NCBI RefSeq assembly: GCF_900094935.1
Contig: NZ_FMBA01000013.1
Location: 1-58,622 of the forward strand
Source of the DNA: Gilliamella intestini
Lineage (GTDB): Bacteria > Pseudomonadota > Gammaproteobacteria > Enterobacterales > Orbaceae
Length of the DNA stretch: 58,622 nucleotides
Reading direction: 5' to 3'
The first letter of the stretch is position 1. Every line of letters begins with the position of its first letter. Positions 25,984 to 35,731 of this stretch are shown here, piece by piece. Under the pieces are notes generated by a model that was given only the letters and a program-made list of their open reading frames with translations, was not told where the DNA came from and made no database searches. The position numbers were made by a program, and so were the translations under genes.

Positions 25984-26946
25984 CTATTTATTAAGACAAT
26001 TTTGTAAATAAACACCTGCACCAAACAAGCCTGGATCTTCATGTGTTATTACATAAACAGGAATTTTTTTGACTAAATAGGACATACGACCTTTATGTTC
26101 AAAAGCATCTCTAAATGGAGATGTTTTAAAAAATTCAATAAAACGAGGTACAATCCCACCAGCAATATAAACACCGCCTTGCGTATTAAGTGTTAATGCT
26201 AAATTACCACCAAAACGCCCCATAAAAGTACAAAAATAGGTTAACGTTTGTAAGCAAAGTGGACAACTTTTTGATAACGCTTTTTTGACAATAATGTCGG
26301 GAGTAATTTCTTCTACTGCTTGATTGTTAATATGCTGTAAGGCTTGATAAATATTAACAATCCCATTACCGGATAAAAACCGTTCTGTAGAAACACGCCC
26401 AAATTTTTTACGTAGTTCGACTAAAATACAATCTTCATCATCACTTGTCATTGGCAGTTCGGTATGTCCCCCCTCTCCAGGTAACGTAACCCAATATTCA
26501 TTGACTTTAATCAAATGTGACACACCAAGCCCTGTTCCTGCACCATAAATCGCAATGGGGTAATTTAAATCAGGTTCGTCACCACCAATTTTTACAAGAT
26601 CTTGTTTTGGTAACTTAGCAATTGACATTGATACTGCTGTAAAATCATTAATCACTTCAAGCTTAGTCAGATTTAACTCTTTAACAAGCTCTGAACGTGA
26701 AAATGTCAAATTATTATTTGTCATTTTTATTACATCACTATCATCAATCGGGCAGGCAATAGCAATACATGCCATTTTAATAATTACCGATTGGGTCGCT
26801 AGATAGTTTTTAATTAATGTTAATAACACATCATCTTTTGCAATAAGCACTTTAGTAATTGCAGATAATTCATTGGTTACTAAGTTATAAAGTGCAAATC
26901 TGGCATTGGTTCCACCAATATCGGTGACTAGTGCATATTGATTCAT
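25984..26946 (-). CDS. glk: Glucokinase
   Basis: Phosphorylates free glucose with ATP to glucose 6-phosphate. Visible: phosphate-1 loop LVTDIGGTNARFALY, INDFTAVSMSIA with catalytic Asp, YGAGTGLGVSHLI, LPGEGGHTELP and GGVYIAGGIVPR. Length 320 matches E. coli Glk (321). It would recover the glucose released by the intracellular 6-phospho-alpha-glucosidase encoded at 37434-38762. Lies 25 bases upstream of ycgL, so the three may be co-transcribed. Confidence 0.96.
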   Translation of the reverse strand: MNQYALVTDIGGTNARFALYNLVTNELSAITKVLIAKDDVLLTLIKNYLATQSVIIKMACIAIACPIDDSDVIKMTNNNLTFSRSELVKELNLTKLEVINDFTAVSMSIAKLPKQDLVKIGGDEPDLNYPIAIYGAGTGLGVSHLIKVNEYWVTLPGEGGHTELPMTSDDEDCILVELRKKFGRVSTERFLSGNGIVNIYQALQHINNQAVEEITPDIIVKKALSKSCPLCLQTLTYFCTFMGRFGGNLALTLNTQGGVYIAGGIVPRFIEFFKTSPFRDAFEHKGRMSYLVKKIPVYVITHEDPGLFGAGVYLQNCLNK

Positions 26947-27137
26947 GTTATTTCCTTTATGATAAATTATTTTTTATTCAAATAACAAGCATTAACTATC
27001 AATAGAAGAAAGTATAATTGCTAATATCATTAAATAGTGACATAAAACTTACTCAATTACTCCAAATAACAACGACAAAGACCATTTTCGCTAAGCCGTA
27101 GTATTAGCGGATAGACTATAAAATAAAGTAAATAAAT

Positions 27138-28079
27138 TTATAGCCACTTCTTAAGTTTAAAATAAATATAAGGCGCAACACCTGCTAGTAACATCAATAG
27201 TAATGAAAATGGGTAACCATATTCCCATTTTAATTCGGGCATAAATTCAAAGTTCATACCATAAGCTGATGCCACCACTGTTGGTGGTAAAAACACAACC
27301 GAAACCACCGAGAAAATTTTAATAATTCGGCTTTGTTCTATGTTAATAAAACTGGTTGCTGCTTGCATTAAAAAGTTCACTTTTTGAAATAATGATTCAT
27401 TATGTGGCACAAGCGATTCAATATCTCGGATCACTTCACGAGCTTGTTCTAGCTGATCCACTGGCATTTTAGCACGGCGAACTAAATAATTGACCGCGCG
27501 TTGGCTATCCATTAAACAAAGCCTTACTTTCCAAGCGGTATCTTCAAGTTCAGCTAATGAGGTAATAGCTTCATCATAATGTTCTTGCGCTGAGCGATCC
27601 ATAATAATTAAGCTCAACTCTTCAAGTTCACTATAAATATTTTCAATTTGATCGGCTAATTGCTCAACTTTTACTTCGAATAAATCAAGCAGTACTTCAT
27701 AAGGGTTACCATCACCCATAGTTTGATAACGTGAACGCATTCGATATAAACGAAATGCCGGTAAATCGCGTTCGCGCAATGTAAATAAACGGCCATTATG
27801 TACAGTGAAAGCGACCGTTGAATTGCCCGCACGATCTTCTGCATCTTCGTAAAAAAAGAAGGAATGGACATGTAGACCTTCATTATCTTCAAAAAAACGC
27901 GCTGATGCTTCGATATCATCTAGCTCAATACTGGTTGCTAAGTTTTGTCCTAAATGTGTTAAAACAAAATCGCGATCGGCTTCTTCTGGTTCAATTAAAT
28001 CAATCCAGGTCGCATTATTTATATCGCCTTCATTAATTTTTACCAATTGTTTGTTTTTTAATCCAAACGCATTAATCAT
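27138..28079 (-). CDS. corA: Magnesium/cobalt transporter CorA
   Basis: Large cytoplasmic alpha/beta and helical part, then two C-terminal membrane helices ([38 protein letters not shown]) joined by the signature loop [11 protein letters not shown]. Length 313 (E. coli 316). Pentameric Mg2+ channel of the inner membrane. AGGAGG precedes the ATG. The lysine-rich extreme C terminus is typical. Confidence 0.97.
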   Translation of the reverse strand: MINAFGLKNKQLVKINEGDINNATWIDLIEPEEADRDFVLTHLGQNLATSIELDDIEASARFFEDNEGLHVHSFFFYEDAEDRAGNSTVAFTVHNGRLFTLRERDLPAFRLYRMRSRYQTMGDGNPYEVLLDLFEVKVEQLADQIENIYSELEELSLIIMDRSAQEHYDEAITSLAELEDTAWKVRLCLMDSQRAVNYLVRRAKMPVDQLEQAREVIRDIESLVPHNESLFQKVNFLMQAATSFINIEQSRIIKIFSVVSVVFLPPTVVASAYGMNFEFMPELKWEYGYPFSLLLMLLAGVAPYIYFKLKKWL

Positions 28080-28296
28080 AAGGCCTCCTATTGAGGGAAT
28101 TTTTTAGAACATTACATTAACAAATGTTTGGCATTATACTCGTTATAGCAACAAATTCCTATGTTAAAACTAATCTTTCTGTATTTTTATAAAAAGAGAT
28201 CAAAATTCCATAATTGAATTAAATTCGCTGATATTACTGCAGTCTCATGTTACAATACGCAGCTTAAATACTTAGTGTAATTTTTAGGAGTCAATC

Positions 28297-28812
28297 ATGG
28301 CCAGTCGAGGAATAAATAAAGTCATTTTAGTTGGTAACTTAGGTCAAGATCCCGAAGTTCGTTACATGCCTAATGGTAACGCCGTTGCCAATATTAGTAT
28401 TGCAACATCAGAAATATGGAAGGATAAACAAACAAATGAAAACCGTGAACGAACTGAATGGCATCGCGTTGTTATATTTGGTAAATTAGCTGAAATTGCC
28501 GGCGAATACTTAAAAAAAGGTTCACAAGTTTATCTAGAAGGACAATTACAAACTCGAAAATGGCAGGATCAGTCTGGGCAAGATCGTTACACAACAGAAG
28601 TTGTAATTAATCCTATTGGTGGTACTTTACAAATTTTAGGATCACGCAATGGTGGTGAAAACATGGTAGACAGTTCACAAAATTGGGGACAAAGTGCCAA
28701 TAACACTTCATCAGCACCAATGGCGCAATCTCGTCCTACAACAAATGCACCGGCACAACCTACAGCGACACCAGAACCACCTATGGATTTTGATGACGAT
28801 ATTCCGTTCTAA
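28297..28812 (+). CDS. ssb: Single-stranded DNA-binding protein
   Basis: N-terminal OB-fold ([51 protein letters not shown]), then a Gln/Pro/Thr-rich linker and the acidic tip MDFDDDIPF that docks replication and repair proteins. Length 171. AGGAG precedes the ATG. Transcribed alone, with a hairpin after it. Confidence 0.97.
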   Translation: MASRGINKVILVGNLGQDPEVRYMPNGNAVANISIATSEIWKDKQTNENRERTEWHRVVIFGKLAEIAGEYLKKGSQVYLEGQLQTRKWQDQSGQDRYTTEVVINPIGGTLQILGSRNGGENMVDSSQNWGQSANNTSSAPMAQSRPTTNAPAQPTATPEPPMDFDDDIPF

Positions 28813-28873
28813 AACACTCCTAATGTGTAGAAAAACAAAGAGATGTTTACTCGTTATTATTAAAGTAATCCTC

Positions 28874-28915
28874 TAAACCCATAAGGCTTTTTCCCAAAAT
28901 CGCTTTATGGGTTTA
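28874..28915 (+). terminator. Stem-loop after ssb
   Basis: TAAACCCATAA pairs perfectly with TTATGGGTTTA across a 20-base loop containing a U run. Likely ssb termination or mRNA 3' stabiliser. Confidence 0.55.
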
Positions 28916-29045
28916 ACTGTATTATACAAATGAATAAATCGCTCAAGCATTTGTTGTCTATCTTTTGAATCGTTAAATATTTGCTGATTATTATGCTTCA
29001 TCTCAATTAAAAATACATATCACCATTTTTAGATTTTTAATATCT

Positions 29046-29104
29046 AAACGGTATAGAATCCTGAATATTTTTTACAGTAATTACTCAAATTACTGTAAAA
29101 AATA
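29046..29104. repeat. Dispersed palindromic element, copy 1
   Basis: Starts AAACGGTATAGA.TCCTGAATA and continues into a perfect 17-bp inverted repeat: arms 29066-29082 and 29088-29104 (ACAGTAATT inside, loop ACTCA). The left part recurs at 35428-35459. The palindromic core recurs, inverted, at 57690-57717. Confidence 0.7.
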
Positions 29105-29333
29105 CAGGGGAATTCCTGAAATTTATCAACTCAATATTTGCAAATATTTTTTAATGTAATATCCACACTTTCTTATTTTTTCAAAATTTAAAACACTGTA
29201 AATAATTTTAATAAACTTTTTCTAGATTAATAATAAAATTGGAAGCTAGATCGAAAAGTTCAAACACAATTCTTTTTTTACGATATCAACTGATAATCTG
29301 ATTATTTATATAAAATAAATATGACAGGATCTA

Positions 29334-31643
29334 ATGCGACAATTTTATTCTCTTGATTTATTAGCTATCATGTTTTCATTGGGTTGCTTACCACTACTAT
29401 TTTTACCACATCTATTATCTGACCTTCAGTGGTATTTTATTGCCTTTATTCTGCTTGTTTTGGTGTTGGTTGTTCCGGTTAAATTTCGCTTTAATTTATC
29501 TATTATTGTTGTATTTAGCTTAAGTTTTTTATGGTCTGTTACTTATTCTAAGCAATATTTAACCAATATTTCACCTTATATTGATAAAACATTAGTTGTT
29601 AAAGCAAAAGTTATAAATATCAATACCCGTCAAAAAACAACTACAATAACACCTTATTATTTGTCATTTTCTATTTTCTCTATTTCAGATGTTACCCTTT
29701 CTAATGATATTCCAATTTCGGTTTATTGGGATAACCCAGCAACGCCAAAATTAGGGCAAACTTGGCAATTAACATTAAAAACAAAAGTTATGCATGGCTA
29801 TCTCAATGAAGGGGGATTTGACAGCCAGCGATTTTCAATAGCAAACCGAAGTTTATTATCAGCAAAGTTAGTTGATGCAAAATTATTAGACGACAAATCT
29901 AATTTAAGACAATTTATTGTTGATTTGGCACTTCCTTACATCGATTTATTTGATTATCAAGATATATTGCTTGCTCTTGCTTTTGGTGATCGTTCTCAGT
30001 TAGATGAATCTCATCGTATGGTGATGATGCAAACAGGGGTTGCACATTTAATGGCAATCTCGGGTATGCATATTTTAGTCGTTTTTGCTCTTAGTTGTTT
30101 TTTTGTTAAGATTGTTCTGTTTTTTATTCCAAAGCGTTTTATCTATTTTTTTGTACCAATTATAATAGGGTGGTTATGCGCATTTTTTTATGCATGGTTA
30201 ACAGGTTTTAATCCGCCTACTTTGCGAGCAATGGTTGCTTTGTCAATTTGGATCTATTTTCGTTATAAAAAATATAAAATAAGTTCATGGCAAAAAATCA
30301 ATCGGATCATTGCGTTGTTATTATTATTTGATCCATTGATGATTTTGTCTGAAAGTTTTTGGTTGTCTTGTTATGCAGTAATAACTTTAATTTTTTTGCA
30401 TGATTGGATGCCGCTTTCCAAAGCAGTAAGGCATAAAAAACGTTGGTATATAATTAGGATATTGTATTTGCAGTGTGGGTTAACCTTATTGTTGCTTCCA
30501 ATTCAGTTTTTTATTTTTCAAGGTGTTAGTGGGGTTTCGATTTTAACAAATTTAATTGCAATTCCTGTTATTTCATTAGTTACATTTCCTACCATTTTAT
30601 TGGCGTTAATATTTAGTATTTTTGATTGTTTTTCTATAGCCTTATGGTTTTGGCTAATTGCTGATAAATCTCTAGAATGGCTATTTTTGAGTTTAAATTG
30701 GCTTAATCAATTATGGATTAACATCCCTTCAGATTTTTATTTATTAGGTCTTTTAGGTTGGTTAACTGTAGTGATAATCCGTACAGGAGTTTGGCAACGC
30801 TTTAGCATTACTTTGCTAGTAATTTTGACGATACTGGTTACACCTTTTTTTAAACAGCAACACTATCGTTGGCGGTTAGATATGCTAGATGTTGGTCATG
30901 GGTTGGCAATTGTTATCCATGATGGTAAGTCTGCAATTTTGTATGATACAGGGGCTAAGTGGGAAAAAAGTTCCGCTATGGAAAGGGTTATTATTCCTTT
31001 TCTGCAATGGCATAATTTGAATGTACAAGGTATTATTATTAGTCATCAACATAATGATCATGTTGGCGGTTTGAAATTACTTCAACTTATTTATCCTAAA
31101 GCATGGTTAATGAGTTCGTCTTCTGATTTCAATAATGATTATCAATGCTTAGCGGGTAATCGTATTATTTGGAATGATTTGACGTTTAATGTACTGTGGC
31201 CTAATCAACTGGTGAGCGATGCTCAAAACAAGGATTCCTGTGTGGTGCAAGTTACCGATGGAAATTTTTCTGTATTGCTAACTGGAGATCTAGAACGTAA
31301 TCAGGAATATCAGTTAGTTACTAAATATCGAAATCAGCTAACATCCACTATTTTACAAATCCCCCATCATGGTAGTAGTACATCATCAAGTTATACATTT
31401 TTAAATCATGTTAAACCAATAAATTCTTTGGTGTCTACATCTCGTTATAATCCTTGGAAACTCCCCTCCAATAAGGTAATGGCAAAGTATAAAGATTTAC
31501 AATTAGACTATTATGTTACTGCTAGAACAGGTCAAATAAGTCTGTTTTTTGATAAACAAACATGGAAACTAAAAACCATGCGAGGTGAAATTAAACCTAG
31601 ATGGTATCATGATTGGTTTGGTAGTTTACCAAATTATGAGTAA
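29334..31643 (+). CDS. comEC: ComEC/Rec2 DNA-uptake channel protein
   Basis: 769 residues: N-terminal membrane helices and soluble OB-like part (to ~200), the Competence domain with many helices (GVAHLMAISGMHILVVFAL, WLTGFNPPTLRAMVALSIW), then a C-terminal metallo-beta-lactamase-like domain from ~510 (MLDVGHGLAIVIHDG, ISHQHNDHVGGL, IPHHGSSTSSS). It carries single-stranded DNA across the inner membrane; the E. coli homologue is YcaI. Here it precedes lpxK; the msbA gene usually between them is absent. Confidence 0.94.
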   Translation: MRQFYSLDLLAIMFSLGCLPLLFLPHLLSDLQWYFIAFILLVLVLVVPVKFRFNLSIIVVFSLSFLWSVTYSKQYLTNISPYIDKTLVVKAKVININTRQKTTTITPYYLSFSIFSISDVTLSNDIPISVYWDNPATPKLGQTWQLTLKTKVMHGYLNEGGFDSQRFSIANRSLLSAKLVDAKLLDDKSNLRQFIVDLALPYIDLFDYQDILLALAFGDRSQLDESHRMVMMQTGVAHLMAISGMHILVVFALSCFFVKIVLFFIPKRFIYFFVPIIIGWLCAFFYAWLTGFNPPTLRAMVALSIWIYFRYKKYKISSWQKINRIIALLLLFDPLMILSESFWLSCYAVITLIFLHDWMPLSKAVRHKKRWYIIRILYLQCGLTLLLLPIQFFIFQGVSGVSILTNLIAIPVISLVTFPTILLALIFSIFDCFSIALWFWLIADKSLEWLFLSLNWLNQLWINIPSDFYLLGLLGWLTVVIIRTGVWQRFSITLLVILTILVTPFFKQQHYRWRLDMLDVGHGLAIVIHDGKSAILYDTGAKWEKSSAMERVIIPFLQWHNLNVQGIIISHQHNDHVGGLKLLQLIYPKAWLMSSSSDFNNDYQCLAGNRIIWNDLTFNVLWPNQLVSDAQNKDSCVVQVTDGNFSVLLTGDLERNQEYQLVTKYRNQLTSTILQIPHHGSSTSSSYTFLNHVKPINSLVSTSRYNPWKLPSNKVMAKYKDLQLDYYVTARTGQISLFFDKQTWKLKTMRGEIKPRWYHDWFGSLPNYE

Positions 31644-31734
31644 AATAGGCTATCGTTTGCTATAGGCGACTATAATAATTGTTATATTGAGATATAAACA
31701 ATTTTACTAAATGTAATTGAGTGATGTTAAAGTT

Positions 31735-32742
31735 ATGATTGAAAAACTGTGGTATGGTAAAAATCGTTTATTTTGGTTATTCATACCATTTTCCTTATTA
31801 TATGGTTTAATTGCTATTTTCCGTCGCTTTTTATATCAAGTTGGTATTTTAAAATCTTGGCGATCTCCTGTACCAATTATTGTTATTGGCAACTTATCTG
31901 TTGGCGGTAACGGTAAAACACCACTAGTTATTAGTTTAATTGAATCGTTAAAACAGAAAGGATTACAAGTTGGAGTTGTTTCACGAGGATATGGAGGCAA
32001 AGCTGATAGCTATCCGCTTATTTTAGATAATACGACCACAACTGAACAAGCTGGTGATGAACCTGTACTTATTTATCAACGCACTAGTGTACCTATTGCT
32101 GTCTCACCTTGTCGCTCAGAGGCTGTTCAAGCGTTATTAAAGCAGTACCAATTAGATGTTATTTTGACTGATGATGGTTTACAACATTATGCTTTAGTGC
32201 GTGATATTGAAGTGGTGGTGATTGATGGAAAGCGCTTATTTGGTAATGGATGGTGGATGCCTGCAGGGCCAATGCGAGAGCGTGAAAGCCGATTAAAATT
32301 GGTTGATTTGATCATTATAAATGGTGACAGTGTAAATAACCTAGCTCAAAAGTACCCTAATAAAGCCTACACCATGCAATTAGCACCACGATACGCGGTA
32401 AATTTGCTTACTCAAGAAAAAAAATCATTATCTTCATTACAAAATATTTGTGCTATTGCAGGTATTAGCCATCCTAACCGCTTTTTTGATATGTTGATTA
32501 AAATGCAAACGAATGTGATTAAAACCATTCCTTTTGCCGATCATCAAAAATTTACGTTGTCATTATTAAATAATATTGCAAATTGTGATCAAATTCTTTT
32601 AATGACTGAAAAAGATGCAGTTAAATGCAGACAGTTTGCTCAACCAAATTGGTGGTATCTGCCAATTGATGCGGTAATACCCGTGCAAGCAATTGAGCAG
32701 ATCTGTTCCTTATTAGATAAGATAAATTCCCAAAGAGAATAA
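31735..32742 (+). CDS. lpxK: Tetraacyldisaccharide 4'-kinase
   Basis: Phosphorylates the 4' position of the lipid A precursor at the inner membrane. The start is the ATG at 31735 (MIEKLWYGKNRLFWL), matching E. coli LpxK; an upstream in-frame TTG at 31717 is less likely. Visible: N-terminal hydrophobic anchor, Walker A VGGNGKTPLV, SRGYGGKADSYPLIL, AGDEPVLIYQRT, LTDDGLQHYAL and GNGWWMPAGPMRE. 3' end 3 bases before ycaR. The distance to comEC is only 91 bases, leaving no room for msbA. Confidence 0.96.
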   Translation: MIEKLWYGKNRLFWLFIPFSLLYGLIAIFRRFLYQVGILKSWRSPVPIIVIGNLSVGGNGKTPLVISLIESLKQKGLQVGVVSRGYGGKADSYPLILDNTTTTEQAGDEPVLIYQRTSVPIAVSPCRSEAVQALLKQYQLDVILTDDGLQHYALVRDIEVVVIDGKRLFGNGWWMPAGPMRERESRLKLVDLIIINGDSVNNLAQKYPNKAYTMQLAPRYAVNLLTQEKKSLSSLQNICAIAGISHPNRFFDMLIKMQTNVIKTIPFADHQKFTLSLLNNIANCDQILLMTEKDAVKCRQFAQPNWWYLPIDAVIPVQAIEQICSLLDKINSQRE

Positions 32743-32745
32743 AAT

Positions 32746-32931
32746 ATGAAAGAAACCCTTTTGAGCGCACTTGCTTGTCCAAAATGCCATGGGCAACTAC
32801 AGTATGATGCCAATAATCAACAGCTAATTTGTTTAGCGGATAATTTAGTTTATACCATAAAAGATAATATTCCTGTTTTGCTTGAATGCGAAGCACAGCC
32901 ACTTAATAAACCATTATCTACTCAAGAATAA
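32746..32931 (+). CDS. ycaR: YcaR/UPF0434 (Trm112-like) small protein
   Basis: 61 residues with one zinc-ribbon half: LLSALACPKCHGQL, then DNLVYTIKDNIPVLLE. Members of this Trm112p-like family pair with other proteins. Its position between lpxK and kdsB is conserved in gammaproteobacteria and supports the call. Confidence 0.94.
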   Translation: MKETLLSALACPKCHGQLQYDANNQQLICLADNLVYTIKDNIPVLLECEAQPLNKPLSTQE

Positions 32932-32949
32932 AAAGATAGGATATTAGTT

Positions 32950-33714
32950 ATGAATTTTTCGGTTATTATTCCTGCTAGATATGGTTCAAGCCGTTTACCT
33001 GCTAAGCCGCTAGCGGACATTCATGGAAAACCTATGATTGTGCGTGTAATGCAGCAAGCACAAAAATCCTTAGCCAATCGAGTGATCATTGCAACCGATC
33101 ATCAACAAGTTTTTGATGTAGTCAAAACGCATGGTGGAGAAGTCATTCTAACAAGTGATAAGCATAATTCAGGCACTGAAAGGTTAGCAGAGGTCATTAA
33201 TGCCTATCAATTTGCTGATGATGAAATTATTGTGAATGTACAGGGCGATGAACCCTTAATTCCGCCTGTTATTATTAACCAAGTGGCAGAAAATTTAGTG
33301 CAATATAAAACAGGAATGGCAACGTTAGCAGTACCAATTGATTCTGTTGAAGAAGCATTTAATACTGGTGCAGTTAAAGTTGTGACAGATAAAGATGGTT
33401 ATGCGCTTTATTTTTCTCGTGCAACCATTCCTTGGGAACGCGATCGTTTTGCGAAATCAGCTGAACAGTTAAAACCATCGAGTATCGGTGATTTTTATCT
33501 CCGTCATATTGGTATTTATGCTTACCGTGCTGGCTTTATTCGTCAATACATTAAATGGGCGCCATCAACGCTTGAACAAATTGAGATGTTAGAGCAATTA
33601 AGAGTACTTTGGTACGGTGAAAAAATTCATGTCGCTGTGGCAAAACAACCTCCTGCAATTGGTGTCGATACTTTAGAAGATTTAGAAAAAGTAAGAGCGT
33701 TATTTAAGGAGTAA
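32950..33714 (+). CDS. kdsB: 3-deoxy-manno-octulosonate cytidylyltransferase
   Basis: Activates Kdo with CTP for LPS inner-core assembly. Visible: [16 protein letters not shown] (nucleotide loop), [49 protein letters not shown] and [13 protein letters not shown]. Length 254 (E. coli 248). With lpxK it forms a lipid A/Kdo operon. Confidence 0.97.
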   Translation: MNFSVIIPARYGSSRLPAKPLADIHGKPMIVRVMQQAQKSLANRVIIATDHQQVFDVVKTHGGEVILTSDKHNSGTERLAEVINAYQFADDEIIVNVQGDEPLIPPVIINQVAENLVQYKTGMATLAVPIDSVEEAFNTGAVKVVTDKDGYALYFSRATIPWERDRFAKSAEQLKPSSIGDFYLRHIGIYAYRAGFIRQYIKWAPSTLEQIEMLEQLRVLWYGEKIHVAVAKQPPAIGVDTLEDLEKVRALFKE

Positions 33715-33717
33715 GCA

Positions 33718-34410
33718 ATGGCAAACTTTACTGGGTTTACGCAAGAAGGACTTAATTTTTTACAAGATGCTTGGATTAATAATAGCAAACTGTGGTTTGA
33801 AGAACATCGTGCTATTTATGATAACGATTTAGTTAAACCGTTTAGGCTTTTGGTTGAACAATTAACACCAGAAATGCTTAAAATTGATGAATGGTTTGAA
33901 ACTCGCCCCGCTATTGGTAAAACGATTTCACGAATACATCGAGATACTCGTTTTTCAAATGATAAATCACTTTATCGTAGCCGATTATGGTTGACATTTA
34001 AACGACCCAATAAAGATTGGAAAGAAGCCCCCGCTTACTTTTTTGAAATTAGTCCAAGTAGTTATCAATATGGACTTGGCTATTATTGTTCATCAAAACA
34101 AACGATGGATATTTTTCGAGATGAGATTCTTAACGATACTAACAAGTTTTTAACCATGACACGTTGTGTCAAAAAACCATTTGAACTTGTTGGGGAAAGT
34201 TATAAACGTCCTTTAATCAAAGAGCAAGATGCCAAAATTGCAACATGGTATAACCGAAAAAATCTCGCAGTTATGGTAACAAGTAATCATATTGAAAACG
34301 TGTTAGATAGTGACTTACCCCAAAAATTAATTAAAGGATTTAAACAGCTAGTTCCACTCTACGATTATTTAATGCGAGTGGAAATGATTAAAAATATACC
34401 AATGCTTTAG
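33718..34410 (+). CDS. DUF2461 (TIGR02453) family protein
   Basis: 230 residues: FTGFTQEGLNFLQDAWINNSKLWFEEHR at the start, then IGKTISRIHRDTRFSNDKSLYRSRLWLTF and YFFEISPSSYQYGLGYY. This is the DUF2461/TIGR02453 pattern, a soluble protein of unknown function. It begins 3 bases after the kdsB stop and is probably co-transcribed, though it has no known link to LPS synthesis. Confidence 0.88.
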   Translation: MANFTGFTQEGLNFLQDAWINNSKLWFEEHRAIYDNDLVKPFRLLVEQLTPEMLKIDEWFETRPAIGKTISRIHRDTRFSNDKSLYRSRLWLTFKRPNKDWKEAPAYFFEISPSSYQYGLGYYCSSKQTMDIFRDEILNDTNKFLTMTRCVKKPFELVGESYKRPLIKEQDAKIATWYNRKNLAVMVTSNHIENVLDSDLPQKLIKGFKQLVPLYDYLMRVEMIKNIPML

Positions 34411-34434
34411 CTTTATTGAGTTTATCTTTTTATA

Positions 34435-35118
34435 TTAGATATTAGGGAAATTTAATATAATTTCTTTCACACCATTAATTATAAATTGTGTTCCAACACA
34501 AACTAATAAAAAGCCCATAATTCTTGAAGTGGCCTCAATGCCACTTTTTCCCATAAAGCGCATTATACTGCCAGCACTGCGCATACAAAACCAAAGGATA
34601 ATACACAATAATAAAGGTACTAATATTGAAGCGGCGTAAACAACCCAAGTAGAAACGTCATAGCCCCCACTTTTTATTGTTGAAGACATACTAATTATCA
34701 TTGCAATCGTTCCAGGCCCTGCTGTACTTGGCATAGCTAGTGGCACAAAAGCGATATTATTTGAGGTTTCTTTCTTTTTAGCATCGGCTTCAAGGATTTT
34801 ATGTGATGGTTGTTGTGGAAATAACATTCTAAAGCCAATAATACCAACAATCATACCACCTGCAATGCGTAATCCGGGGATTGATATGCCAAATGTACTC
34901 ATTACTAACTGTCCGCAATAAAACGACACGACCATAATTATAAACACATAAATACAGGTCAATTTTGATTGGTAATTGCGTTCTTCATTGGTCATATCAC
35001 CCGATAAACCCAATAAAAGTACCACAGTAGTTAAAGGATTAGTTAATGGAATAAATAGAATTAAACCAAAGCCGACAGTTTGTATCAGTTCCAACATAGC
35101 TTTTTTTAGATCTAACAA
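34435..35118 (-). CDS. MarC-family inner-membrane protein
   Basis: 227 residues with six hydrophobic segments and conserved [34 protein letters not shown] and [18 protein letters not shown]. MarC/YchE/YhgN proteins are membrane proteins of uncertain transport function. Convergent with the DUF2461 gene. The subgroup (ychE, yhgN or marC) is not decided. Confidence 0.88.
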   Translation of the reverse strand: MLDLKKAMLELIQTVGFGLILFIPLTNPLTTVVLLLGLSGDMTNEERNYQSKLTCIYVFIIMVVSFYCGQLVMSTFGISIPGLRIAGGMIVGIIGFRMLFPQQPSHKILEADAKKKETSNNIAFVPLAMPSTAGPGTIAMIISMSSTIKSGGYDVSTWVVYAASILVPLLLCIILWFCMRSAGSIMRFMGKSGIEATSRIMGFLLVCVGTQFIINGVKEIILNFPNI

Positions 35119-35427
35119 AAATTGTAGCTAAGTATAATTGAAATAAATAAAAAATGATATATTGAGCGTAAGTTAACAGCCAATATTGGGTAATAAATAA
35201 GCGTTACAATCAATTACTAATATTAAAAATAAGGTATAGAAAAATACCGTACTGTTAAAACTACATCATTAAAATAATTTTCGAAGACCCTATAAATAAA
35301 TTCATAATGTATTTTTCCTCGAAATTACTAAAACTTTTGCTTTCTACTTTTTTTAATCTTCAAATATTTACTAATCAACCACATCGCAATTACACGTAAA
35401 AACCAATTTTTATTTTTTAAAATAATT

Positions 35428-35576
35428 AAACGGTATAGACTCCTGAATATTTTTTACAAGAAAACAAATGTGGGTGGCTATTTTTTTATGATATAAACGT
35501 CATATCTCTTTTCTGTGATATCACTTTATTTTTATGGATATTTATTATCGTAATTGCTCAAATGACTATAAACAAT
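35428..35576. repeat. Dispersed element, copy 2 (longer, degenerate)
   Basis: AAACGGTATAGACTCCTGAA and TATTTTTTACA match copy 1 at 29046 with one change. About 90 bases later GTAATTGCTCAAATGACTATAAA corresponds to the palindromic core of copy 1 with several changes, so this copy carries an internal insertion or copy 1 a deletion. Confidence 0.6.
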
Positions 35577-35629
35577 GTCGAGAATTTCTACATATTAGTC
35601 AAAAAATAAATTTCATTTTTTAATAAGTT

Positions 35630-35683
35630 ACGTGTTTAATCGAAATAACAAATAATCTCTATTTTAGAATCAATTAAACACGT
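35630..35683 (-). terminator. Inverted repeat downstream of PTS gene
   Basis: ACGTGTTTAAT (35630-35640) and ATTAAACACGT (35673-35683) are a perfect 11-bp inverted repeat around a 32-base AT loop, 49 bases past the PTS stop. It could be a terminator or a 3' stabiliser; no clear U tract. Confidence 0.4.
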
Positions 35684-35731
35684 CAATTAATGGTTTATGG
35701 TTTACTTATTAATAACAATTACCCACATTAT

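Larger units (their letters stand above)
28813..29333. other. 521-bp intergenic region between ssb and comEC
   Basis: Very AT-rich, with no gene. It contains the ssb stem-loop (28874-28915) and a dispersed palindromic element (29046-29104). Upstream of comEC, around 29280-29320, sequences resembling an AT-rich promoter occur but none is compelling. Confidence 0.6.
35119..35731. other. 613-bp intergenic region between marC-like gene and PTS gene
   Basis: AT-rich without an open reading frame of note. Contains the second dispersed element (35428-35576) and an inverted repeat near the 3' end of the PTS gene (35630-35683). The left part must hold the promoter of the marC-like gene. Confidence 0.6.
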
